Positions 17,750-26,843 of a stretch of DNA of 64,000 nucleotides are shown here, piece by piece; position 1 is the stretch's first letter; each line of letters starts with the position of its first letter. This DNA comes from Microbulbifer donghaiensis. Lineage in GTDB: Bacteria > Pseudomonadota > Gammaproteobacteria > Pseudomonadales > Cellvibrionaceae. The position numbers and the translations under genes were made by a program. Below the pieces are notes generated by a model, which saw nothing but the letters and a program-made list of their open reading frames with translations, was not told the origin of the DNA and ran no database searches. Where the stretch lies: positions 248,001 through 312,000 of the forward strand of contig NZ_FQVA01000002.1 in assembly GCF_900129095.1 (NCBI RefSeq). The letters run 5' to 3'.

Positions 17750-18286
17750 ATGCAAAAGCTGCTAGGAGTACTATTATTTTTTGCCATCCTCTCGGCCACG
17801 CTAGTTGCACGGGCCGAGGAGTACCCAGTAGTAGCCGGCCCGACAACACCCGAGAGCCTGATCGAGGAGATCTCTGCCGCAGACCACCAGCTTTTTAAAG
17901 CCGTTTTCAATGACTGCGACGTGCAAGCTTCGCAGGGCCTGGTAACGGATGATTTTGAGTTCTTCCACGACAAATGGGGCAAGACCGCCGATTCCGGTGC
18001 CGAGTTTCTGAACTCGATTCGCGATATGTGCGAAGGCCGCAAAACCGGCCGCAACGTGCCGGCGCGACGGGAGCTTATCGCCGACAGCGTCAAGATTTTC
18101 CCGCTAAATAATTTCGGAGCCATTCAAACCGGCACGCACAAATTTTACGGGCTGCCGCCGGGCAAGGCGCCGGTATTGCGTGAAACTGGCCAATTCACCC
18201 ACGTCTGGCAAAAAGTATCCGGACAATGGAAGTTGGCCCGGGTTTTGAGCTACGATCACCAACCCGCCGCCGAGAGTTCCGAGTAA
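17750..18286 (+). CDS. Small secreted NTF2-like (SnoaL/DUF4440-type) protein
   Basis: A 178-residue protein with a clear Sec signal peptide (MQKLLGVLLFFAILSATLVARA, cleavage near residue 22). The rest resembles the NTF2-like fold: an N-terminal helix pair (ESLIEEISAADHQLFKAVFNDCD), a ...LVTDDFEFFHDKWG... segment and a C-terminal QFTHVWQKVSGQWKLARVLSYDHQ strand, typical of DUF4440/SnoaL proteins. The ATG at 17750 is chosen over an upstream in-frame ATG because it starts the signal peptide and has AAGGAAA upstream. It lies between an exporter and its regulator, so it may be a periplasmic sensor or accessory; that is inference. Confidence 0.7.
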   Translation: MQKLLGVLLFFAILSATLVARAEEYPVVAGPTTPESLIEEISAADHQLFKAVFNDCDVQASQGLVTDDFEFFHDKWGKTADSGAEFLNSIRDMCEGRKTGRNVPARRELIADSVKIFPLNNFGAIQTGTHKFYGLPPGKAPVLRETGQFTHVWQKVSGQWKLARVLSYDHQPAAESSE

Positions 18287-18420
18287 CCTCCCGGCCCTCA
18301 CAGCGCCAGGCGCCACCCACTGGCAGTAACGCCTGGCCGAACCAATCCCTTCTGCGCACCGCGTACCTGCCCGCCATTCCACGAATAGGGGTATGAAGGC
18401 ATAATGTCAGCGCAGCCTCA

Positions 18421-19802
<1,382 letters not shown>

Positions 19803-19803
<1 letters not shown>

Positions 19804-21128
19804 TGTCCAAGCCGTTCTCTCTCGAAGGGCGCATTGCCGCCATCTCGGTCGCTGCGGTGATCGTCGGCACCAGTATTCCGTTCGCGCTGCTGTACTTCGG
19901 CATGGATGCACGCCTCGCATGGGCGGCGGGCCTTATGCTCGCCCTGCCGATCACCCTGTTCCTGCTCAGGTTTGTAACCGGCCCGCTCACCCGCACCCTG
20001 GGTGCCCTCGAAGGCGGACTGCTGAATTTCCGCGACGGCGATTTCTCGGTGTCGCTGGCAACAAAACGCGGTGACCAGCTCGGGCAGCTGACCAGTCTAT
20101 ACAACGAAGTCGGCGAGATATTGCGCCGTGAGCGCGCACATATCTACCAGCGCGAACTGTTGCTCGACACGGTTATCCAGAGTTCACCACAGGCGCTGCT
20201 GCTGGTGGACCAGGGTGATCACATCATTTACGCCAACAGCAGCGCCCGCCACCTGCTCAACAACGGCAAACCGATACAGGGCCTGACCCTCGAGCGCCTG
20301 CTGACAAGCTGCCCCGATGAATTGGCCGATGCCATAGCCAAGGGCGAAGACGGCCTGTTCGGTTACAGCGACGGCGACAACCGCCAGACACTGCATATCG
20401 GCAACAGTACCTTCGTACTCAACGCACAGAAACACCGCCTGATCGTTATTCGCGAAATGACCCGGGAATTGACCCGGGCCGAGGTGCAGGTGTGGAAGAA
20501 AGTGATTCGCCTGATCAGCCATGAACTGAACAACTCTCTCGCGCCCATCTCGTCGATGGCGCACAGCGGCAAGCTGCTGATCAAGCAACCGGGCAAGGAA
20601 GAGGCGCTGGAGAAAGTATTCGATATTATCGCCGAGCGCTGCCAGCACCTGACCGAATTCACCCAGGGCTACGCCCGCTTTGCCAAACTGCCGGCACCCA
20701 GCTGCGAGACAGTGCAGTGGCAGGAACTGATCGATCGTATCGCGCCGCTGCACGGGTTTACCTTGCAGGGCAGCCTGCCAAGCCGCCCCGGATACTTCGA
20801 TCCGGTGCAGATCGAGCAGGCGCTGCTGAATCTATTCAAAAACGCCGCCGAGGCCGGCAGCGATAGCAGCAGCACCGAGCTTGAGATCAGTGTCAACTCT
20901 CAAGGACAGCTACTGATAGTGCGCGACCGCGGCTGTGGCATGAGTGAAAAAGTTCTGCAGCAGGCACTACTGCCCTTCTACTCCACCAAGCCCCAGGGTG
21001 TGGGGCTCGGACTCGCACTTTGCCGTGAGATTGTCGACGCCCACGGCGGCCATCTTCAGCTCCACAATCGCCCCGGCGGCGGCTTGCAGATCACTATCCG
21101 GCTACCCTGGTCAAAAGAATTCGATTAG
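19803..21128 (+). CDS. Membrane sensor histidine kinase partnered with the NtrC-type regulator
   Basis: A 441-residue kinase. Two N-terminal helices (about 11-31 and 38-57) are separated by only a few residues, so the periplasmic loop is minimal; a HAMP-like segment (58-110) and a PAS domain (about 118-215) follow. The H-box LISHELNNSLAPI holds H240, the N-box is NLFKNAAEA and the G-box GVGLGLALCREI. The short sensor loop suggests detection of membrane state or of a partner such as the exporter, as in intramembrane-sensing kinases. Its start overlaps the regulator stop by one base. Confidence 0.92.
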
Positions 21129-21170
21129 TTTCGGCAAACTAATTTTCTTACTCTTTTAGGACAAAGTGTA

Positions 21171-21209
21171 CCAACTTGGACCAAACCGGAAATTTATCTC
21201 ACAAGTTGG
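21171..21209. promoter_or_regulatory. Inverted repeat between the kinase and M6 protease genes
   Basis: CCAACTTG at 21171-21178 and CAAGTTGG at 21202-21209 are exact complements with a 23-base spacer. The location, 43 bases after the kinase stop and about 190 before the protease start, allows either a transcription end structure or an operator. No T-run follows. Confidence 0.35.
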
Positions 21210-21401
21210 CATCACATTCATTACGGTTAATCTCTCCCCACGCGTTAACCTAACAGTGGTCTGCGTGCATCAAGAATCACACAGGCCATTGCGGGCTAGG
21301 GACGGCTCGGAATCAGCGCAAGGCAGCGCTTATCTTCTTTTCCTCCCACGCATTCCGCCCGCCCGATCCATCCCTGGAAAATTTAAAAACAAGAGGGAAT
21401 C

Positions 21402-23732
21402 ATGCAGACACCATATCGTTTACTGGCGAGCAGTACGCTCGCGCTCAATCTACTGGCAGGCGGCGCCGTTGCTGCTGACAAGCCTATGCACACAGGTGGC
21501 CCCCTGGATCTCGCCGTCGCCAATGAAACCAAACTGATGGAGATGCTGAAGCGCTCCGGACGTATCAGCGAAAACGCCACCTTCACCGAAGCCGAACAGA
21601 TTCTGCGCGATTATTTGAAAGAGCGCGCTGCACAGGGCCAGCTGCAGTCCAAAAAGATGGACTCTGAAGCTGGGCAAATGATGGCGAACTCCCACGGTGC
21701 CACCACGCAGGCATTGCAAAATGGCAACGGCAACAAACTGGGAATCGCCAAACAGCAGCGTCCCGCACCTTTGCAGCCTGAAAATTACGATGGCGAGACG
21801 CGCACCGCGCGCGTGCTCGCCATTCTGATGGAGTTCCCGGATTTCCCGCACAACAGCATCCAGGTCGGCGAATCCAATATGTATTACGAGGATTACACGA
21901 CTGCACACTATAACGACCTGCTGTTCTCGAACAGCGGATTTACCGGCCCCGGGGGCGAAAACCTTCTGTCGATGCGGCAGTTCTACTGGCAGCAGTCCGG
22001 CAACAGCTATACCGTGGAAGGCGCCGTTGCCGGCTGGTATATGGCCGAGAATCCCGCTGCTTTTTATGGCAACAACGTAGACGGCGACGCCCGCGCCCTG
22101 GTCCGCGAGGCACTGCTGGCTGCGGCAGAAGATCCGGCAGTGAATCTGTCGGACTTCGATATCGAAGATCGCTACGACCTGGACGGCGACGGCAATTATT
22201 GGGAAGCCGACGGCCTCGTCGACCATGTCATGATCTTCCACTCTTCCGTCGGTGAAGAAGCCGGTGGCGGCCAGTTGGGCGAGGACGCCATCTGGGCACA
22301 CCGCTGGGCACTGAGTTCCTACCTGGATGATGCTTTTCGTATTCCCGGAACTACGGCCGCGGTCGACTACTGGGGTGAAGAAAAGCCGATGGCGGCTTTC
22401 GACTACACCATCCAACCTGCTGATGCAGCAGCCGGGGTGGTCAGCCACGAGTATGGCCACGACCTGGGTCTGCCGGACGAATACGATACCCAGTACACCG
22501 GCCGCGGCGAACCAGTCTCCTCATGGTCTGTGATGTCCAACGGCAGCTGGGCGGGTGTGATTCCCGGCTCCGAGCCCACTGGTTTTTCCGCCTGGGCCAA
22601 AGAGTTCCTGCAGCACAACCACGGCGGCAACTGGCTGCACGGCGCCACTATTGCGTTCGAAGATATTCCCGCAGAAGGGCTGGAGGCATTGTTGGACGAA
22701 GCAGTGCACAAAGGCACTAACAACGATGCTGTGCGCATCGACCTGCCGCAAAAACGGTATGACATTACCGTGCCCGCCAGTGGCGAATACGCTTACTACA
22801 GCGGCAAGGGCAACAGGCTGAACAATTATATGCTGGTACCTGTGGACCTAAGCCAGGCCAGTAGCGCCAAAGTGACCTTCAAGGCCTGGTACGATATCGA
22901 ACAGGATTGGGATTACGCATTCGTTGCAAGTTACGATACCCAAGGCCTGGTCTCCATCCCCGGGAACATCACCACAGACACCAACCCATACGGAAGCAAC
23001 CCAGGGCACGGTATCACCGGCACATCGGGAGGCTGGGTGGATGCCGAGTTCGACCTCAGCGCCTACGCCGGCCAGCAGTTCTATCTGGTGTTTTTCTACT
23101 GGACCGATGCCGCTGTCGCCAACCCGGGCTTCTTCGCCGACGATATTCAGATCACAGTCGATGGCAACGCAGTGCTGGTAGATGATGCAGAAGCTAACAG
23201 CGCGTTTGGTCTGGCGGGCTTCACCCGCAACCCTGGCTACACGCTGCACGACCACTACTACCTGCTCGAGTGGCGCACTCATCGCGGTATCGACCAGGGG
23301 CTCGCCCATGTCAATGTCGCCGGCGAAATGCTGCCGTTTAACGAAGGCCTGGTTGTCTGGTACAGGGACACCATGTACGACGACAACTGGGTCGGCGTAC
23401 ACCCGGGCAACGGTTTCCTCGGCGTCGTCGATGCGGACCAGCACGCAAACACCTGGAACGACCACGCGGTGGCCTCTACCCGTTACCAGGTGCGCGACGC
23501 CGCCTTCGGTATCGACAAGTCAGAGAAAGTTACCCTCGACCTGATGGACAACTACAACCTGCTGCTGCGCGACAATCACACGCAGCGCAACGCGGTCTTC
23601 GACGATAGCAGTGATTTCAGCAACGCCGCGATTCCCGACGCCGGCCGGGCGATTACGTCATACGGTCTGAAGGTGCGCGTTGTATCGCAGAGCGATGACA
23701 AGTCTGTTGGCAAGGTACTTCTAGACCGCTAA
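21402..23732 (+). CDS. Secreted M6-family metalloprotease (immune inhibitor A-like)
   Basis: A 776-residue exported zinc protease. A signal peptide (to about residue 25, LLAGGAVAA) precedes a propeptide (about 26-130), the catalytic domain and a C-terminal beta-rich region. The zinc site is H349-E-Y-G-H353 followed by DLGLPDEYD, the M6 extended motif with a downstream Asp. Residues about 450-600 (AYYSGKGNRLNNYML, then DWDYAFVASYD and DAEFDLSAYAGQQFYLVFFYWTD) match the carbohydrate-binding/MAM-like module common in InhA proteins. It probably degrades extracellular protein for nutrition. GAGGGAATC precedes the ATG. Confidence 0.92.
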   Translation: MQTPYRLLASSTLALNLLAGGAVAADKPMHTGGPLDLAVANETKLMEMLKRSGRISENATFTEAEQILRDYLKERAAQGQLQSKKMDSEAGQMMANSHGATTQALQNGNGNKLGIAKQQRPAPLQPENYDGETRTARVLAILMEFPDFPHNSIQVGESNMYYEDYTTAHYNDLLFSNSGFTGPGGENLLSMRQFYWQQSGNSYTVEGAVAGWYMAENPAAFYGNNVDGDARALVREALLAAAEDPAVNLSDFDIEDRYDLDGDGNYWEADGLVDHVMIFHSSVGEEAGGGQLGEDAIWAHRWALSSYLDDAFRIPGTTAAVDYWGEEKPMAAFDYTIQPADAAAGVVSHEYGHDLGLPDEYDTQYTGRGEPVSSWSVMSNGSWAGVIPGSEPTGFSAWAKEFLQHNHGGNWLHGATIAFEDIPAEGLEALLDEAVHKGTNNDAVRIDLPQKRYDITVPASGEYAYYSGKGNRLNNYMLVPVDLSQASSAKVTFKAWYDIEQDWDYAFVASYDTQGLVSIPGNITTDTNPYGSNPGHGITGTSGGWVDAEFDLSAYAGQQFYLVFFYWTDAAVANPGFFADDIQITVDGNAVLVDDAEANSAFGLAGFTRNPGYTLHDHYYLLEWRTHRGIDQGLAHVNVAGEMLPFNEGLVVWYRDTMYDDNWVGVHPGNGFLGVVDADQHANTWNDHAVASTRYQVRDAAFGIDKSEKVTLDLMDNYNLLLRDNHTQRNAVFDDSSDFSNAAIPDAGRAITSYGLKVRVVSQSDDKSVGKVLLDR

Positions 23733-23751
23733 TCCTTCTATCGGGTTACAG

Positions 23752-23772
23752 GGCGGCACGCAATGTGCCGCC
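23752..23772 (+). terminator. Hairpin after the M6 protease gene
   Basis: GGCGGCAC (23752-23759) pairs with GTGCCGCC (23765-23772) around a 5-base loop, starting 20 bases after the stop codon. A long T-run is lacking, so termination strength is uncertain. Confidence 0.6.
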
Positions 23773-23912
23773 TCTCCAAATGAAACGAGATCGATTCTCA
23801 ATTGCTTCTTGCCCCGCCTAATTTTTCCAATTTCGGCAAATTCTCTCGCTCAGACTAATCTGAAAGACAGAAACCCAATTCCCTCCCTCCAACTCTGCGA
23901 GGTCAACCTGTC

Positions 23913-24185
23913 ATGAGTAAACGGAATCAGGGCATTACGCGGCGAAAGTTTCTCAAATTAACGAGTGGTTCGGTGGCGTTGTTGCCGGTTGCACTGATCG
24001 CCACCGACCGGGCGGTGGCGCAAGGCAAGGCGAAAAAGGAGGCGGTGCAATATCAGGACACGCCGAAGAATGGGCAGAAATGCATAGACTGCGTGCTGTT
24101 CGAGCCGCCCGAGGCATGCAAGGTCGTAGAGGGAAAAATTGCCCCCGAGGGCTGGTGCAGCCTGTTCGCGCCCAAACCCTCTTAA
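23913..24185 (+). CDS. High-potential iron-sulfur protein (HiPIP) with Tat signal
   Basis: A 90-residue periplasmic electron carrier. The twin-arginine signal RRKFLK at residues 10-15 is followed by a hydrophobic stretch ending near VAQ. Four cysteines (C57, C60, C69, C82) in C-x2-C-x8-C-x12-C spacing plus the final GWCSLFAPK match HiPIP [4Fe-4S] ligation, and the mature protein is about 54 residues, among the smaller HiPIPs. Tat export fits folding with the cluster in the cytoplasm. It is not obviously linked in function to the neighbouring protease or regulator. Confidence 0.9.
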   Translation: MSKRNQGITRRKFLKLTSGSVALLPVALIATDRAVAQGKAKKEAVQYQDTPKNGQKCIDCVLFEPPEACKVVEGKIAPEGWCSLFAPKPS

Positions 24186-24198
24186 TCAGAGCTAGCAA

Positions 24199-25158
24199 TC
24201 AGGCGGGTACGCGCTGCTCGCCGCGCAACTTGCTCACATCGGCGCGCGGCGGCAGTCCGAACAGGCGGCTGTACTCGCGGCTGAAATGGGACGGGCTTTC
24301 GTAACCGACCCGGTAACTGGCCGAGGCTGCTTCGATTCCCTCGGTCAGCATCAGGCGACGCGCCTCGTGCAAGCGCAGTTTTTTCTGGAACTGCAGCGGC
24401 GACATACGCGTCACCTGCTTAAAGCTGTGATACAGGGACGACTCGCTCATGTTGGCCTCGTCAGCCAGGTCGCTGACACGCAGCGGTTCGGAAAAGCGAT
24501 CCTTGAGAACCGCGATTACGCGCGAGATACGGTTGGCCTGGCTGTCCACCGAAGCGAACTTGCGCATGCGCGCGCCCATATCTCCCATCAATGCGCGATA
24601 GATAATTTCCCGACGCGCCAACGGCGCGAGTATCGGCGCATCGGCCGGGGAATCCAACAGACCCACCAGACGACTAACCGCATCGAGCATTCCCGCATCC
24701 ATCTGTGCCACCGCAAGGCCACAGTTAATTTCGGGACATTCAAATTCCGCTTCCAGTTCCGGCGCCTTGTCGCCGAGTTCCAACACCAGGTCGGTAACTT
24801 CCTGCGGATCGATGATAAGCCTGATTGCCAGAAACGGGTGATCGGGAGAGGCGTTCTCCACATGGCCCAAAACCGGCAGGTGTACCGAGGACGCCACATA
24901 ATTTAGCGGACCGTAGGAGATTTCCTTATCGCCCAGCTGCAGTGTCTTTTTCCCCTGCACAAGAAAACCGAGCGAAGGTTCATAAACGGAGGATACACAA
25001 CTGGTGGCTTCATCCGAACGGATCAGGTCGACCCCGTCCAGAGCAGTTTCCTGCAGGCCCTGCTCCGGCGTCCAGCGCAGCATCTTGCTTACGAGGCTCT
25101 GGCGGGCCGTCTCCATATCCCTGGACATGGCAGCAGATTGCTTTAGTTCGATCGGCAT
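24199..25158 (-). CDS. AraC-family regulator with AraC_N-type ligand domain
   Basis: A 319-residue regulator: an N-terminal cupin-like domain of the AraC_N type (LIRSDEATSCVSSVYEPSLGFLVQGKKTL, then QLGDKEISYG) and two C-terminal helix-turn-helix motifs (SDLADEANMSESSLYHSFKQVTRMSPLQFQKKLRLHEAR and ASYRVGYESPSHFSREYSRLFG). The ATG at 25156-25158 is chosen because GGAGGGG lies 7 bases upstream; ATG codons at 25164 and further out are too close to it or lack a site. It is divergent from the RND efflux adaptor gene across a region with direct repeats and likely controls that efflux operon. Confidence 0.9.
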   Translation of the reverse strand: MPIELKQSAAMSRDMETARQSLVSKMLRWTPEQGLQETALDGVDLIRSDEATSCVSSVYEPSLGFLVQGKKTLQLGDKEISYGPLNYVASSVHLPVLGHVENASPDHPFLAIRLIIDPQEVTDLVLELGDKAPELEAEFECPEINCGLAVAQMDAGMLDAVSRLVGLLDSPADAPILAPLARREIIYRALMGDMGARMRKFASVDSQANRISRVIAVLKDRFSEPLRVSDLADEANMSESSLYHSFKQVTRMSPLQFQKKLRLHEARRLMLTEGIEAASASYRVGYESPSHFSREYSRLFGLPPRADVSKLRGEQRVPA

Positions 25159-25552
25159 TTTCATACCCCTCCCGCACCGGCATTCACCGGACAAAGTCAT
25201 TCAGGTCTGCCGCGAGTATACGGAGATTTAGGCAAGCCGTTTAGAACATTGCAGAATTAGGCAATCACTCTGCAGTAATATGCAACTGCCTCACTCCTCT
25301 CCAGCCTTTGCCCTGCCTGCGCTGGCTGCAATGGACCCCTGCAGTGCTGCTAGCATAACTTTTTCGACTATAGAAATAACAGAAATAACGGTCGATCCCC
25401 CTCAAACCAACAACAGAATTAGGCAATCAATCCACAGTAACCGGATACCGTCCGCACACTTCCCACCGCTATGGTTTGCGTCCACTGGGAGAGAGGTTCC
25501 ATCCCACCAGGAACAACGACAACTCTTCCGTAACCGAGGGAGCAAATACGTT
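25159..25552. other. Divergent AraC/RND intergenic regulatory region
   Basis: This 394-base region holds promoters for the AraC-family gene and the efflux operon, the repeats listed separately, and a 9-base tandem duplication AGAAATAAC at 25372-25389. An open frame reads through it into the adaptor gene, but the translation before residue MARNLKF is not conserved-looking, so I treat it as non-coding. Confidence 0.6.
25225..25440. promoter_or_regulatory. Direct repeats, candidate AraC-family operators
   Basis: CAGAATTAGGCAATCA occurs at 25252-25267 and again at 25414-25429; both copies are followed after 5 variable bases by CAGTAA (25273-25278 and 25435-25440). A weaker related copy, GATTTAGGCAAGCC, lies at 25225-25238, close to the AraC-family promoter. 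Long asymmetric direct repeats of this kind are typical AraC-family binding sites, and their 162-base separation would permit looping. The binding protein is inferred to be the adjacent regulator. Confidence 0.65.
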
Positions 25553-26695
25553 ATGGCAAGAAACCTGAAATTTATGCTGATCGGTTTGAGCGCACTGGTG
25601 CTGGCAGGATGCAGCACTGGGGAGTCAAACAGTCAGCAATCACCACCGCCGGCGGTGGAAGTGGCCGAAGTAGTGGCCGAGCCAACCACATTGTGGAGCG
25701 ACTTTACCGGTCGTGTAGCCGCACCGGAAACCGTAGATTTGCGCCCCCGCGTCAGCGGTTATATTGACCGGGTGTCCTTTACCGAGGGCGATCTGGTGCA
25801 GCGCGGCGATGTGCTGTTTACGATCGATCAACGTCCTTACCGCGCGCGCGAACGCGCCGCGCAGGCAGAACTCGCCAGCGCACGCAGTCAACTGACCCTG
25901 AGCGAAGGGCGGGCGAAACGCGCGCAGCAGCTGCTGAACACACGCGCCATTTCCCGCGAGGAACACGACCAGCGTATAGCCGCGCGGGACTCCGCTCGCG
26001 CGGCGGTGAATGCCGCCGAAGCCGCACTGGAAACTGCGCGTCTCGAATTGCAATACACGGAGGTCAAGGCGCCGATCAGCGGTCGCGTCGGGCGAGCGTT
26101 CGTCACCCGCGGCAACCTGGCCAACGCGGACCAGACCCTGCTGACCACGCTCGTTTCCGTCGACCCCATGTATGTGTATTTCGAAAGCGACGAGCAGACT
26201 TTTGGCAGCAGCCGCGCGCTGCTGGCACAGGAGCAACGCCCACAAGTTCGCATAGGCCTGGCCGGTGAACAGGGTTATCCGCATCGCGGCCAACTGGATT
26301 TTATCGACAATCGCCTCGACAGCCGCACCGGCACCATGCAGTTCCGCGCGCTAGTGGCCAACCCCGACGGTATTTTTCAACCGGGCCAGTTTGCGCGGGT
26401 GGAAATGCCGACAGCAGAACTGGATCAGGCAGTACTGGTGAACAGCAAAGCCGTGCTAACCGACCAGGATCGCCGCTTTGTCTACCTGGTGAATGAAAAC
26501 AATGTGACCGAACGCCGCGACGTCCAGACGGGCCCGCAGCAGGGTGAGATGACGCTGATCCGCAGCGGCCTGCAGCCCGGTGAGCGGATCGTGGTTAAGG
26601 GTGTGCAGAAAATTTTCTTCCCCGGCATGCCAGTGCAACCGGAACTGGTCGCGATGCGCACATCGGATGCTACCCAGCAACTGGCTGGTCGCTGA
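25553..26695 (+). CDS. RND efflux periplasmic adaptor lipoprotein (AcrA/MexE-like)
   Basis: A 380-residue lipoprotein: signal sequence with lipobox LAGC, acylated cysteine C20. The lipoyl halves (DLRPRVSGYIDRVSFTEGDLVQRGDVLFTID and VKAPISGRVGRAFVTRGNLANAD regions) flank a short alpha-hairpin, followed by the beta-barrel (VYFESDEQTF...) and membrane-proximal domain ending in a GERIVVKGVQKIFFPG motif common in MexE/AcrA. The start is ATG 25553, beginning the signal peptide with GGGAGCAAA upstream. It delivers drugs from the pump encoded next to a TolC-like channel that is not encoded here. Confidence 0.93.
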   Translation: MARNLKFMLIGLSALVLAGCSTGESNSQQSPPPAVEVAEVVAEPTTLWSDFTGRVAAPETVDLRPRVSGYIDRVSFTEGDLVQRGDVLFTIDQRPYRARERAAQAELASARSQLTLSEGRAKRAQQLLNTRAISREEHDQRIAARDSARAAVNAAEAALETARLELQYTEVKAPISGRVGRAFVTRGNLANADQTLLTTLVSVDPMYVYFESDEQTFGSSRALLAQEQRPQVRIGLAGEQGYPHRGQLDFIDNRLDSRTGTMQFRALVANPDGIFQPGQFARVEMPTAELDQAVLVNSKAVLTDQDRRFVYLVNENNVTERRDVQTGPQQGEMTLIRSGLQPGERIVVKGVQKIFFPGMPVQPELVAMRTSDATQQLAGR

Positions 26696-26703
26696 TTCAT
26701 TAA

Positions 26704-26724
26704 ACCCGCCTCGCGGAGGCGGGT
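26704..26724 (+). terminator. Hairpin between adaptor and RND pump genes
   Basis: ACCCGCCTC (26704-26712) and GAGGCGGGT (26716-26724) are exact complements around a GCG loop, starting 8 bases after the adaptor stop codon. No T-run follows. It may stabilise the adaptor mRNA or set the ratio of adaptor to pump. Confidence 0.55.
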
Positions 26725-26843
26725 AACAAGGCGGAGCCGCCGCGATAGTTGCGCGGTTTCCGAACCACTCATCAAACCGTCATTTGGATCGCAAGATTAA
26801 AGTCGGTGCGACACTTGTGTCGTCGCACACGGGGTAACTGCGT

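Noticed and set aside
18305..18337. GCCAGGCG...CGCCTGGC inverted repeat before the response regulator gene
   Set aside because: The 8-bp arms with a 17-base loop are short for this GC content and no T-run or promoter overlaps it; not enough to call a site. The nearby CTGGCAG does not have a matching -12 element for sigma-54.
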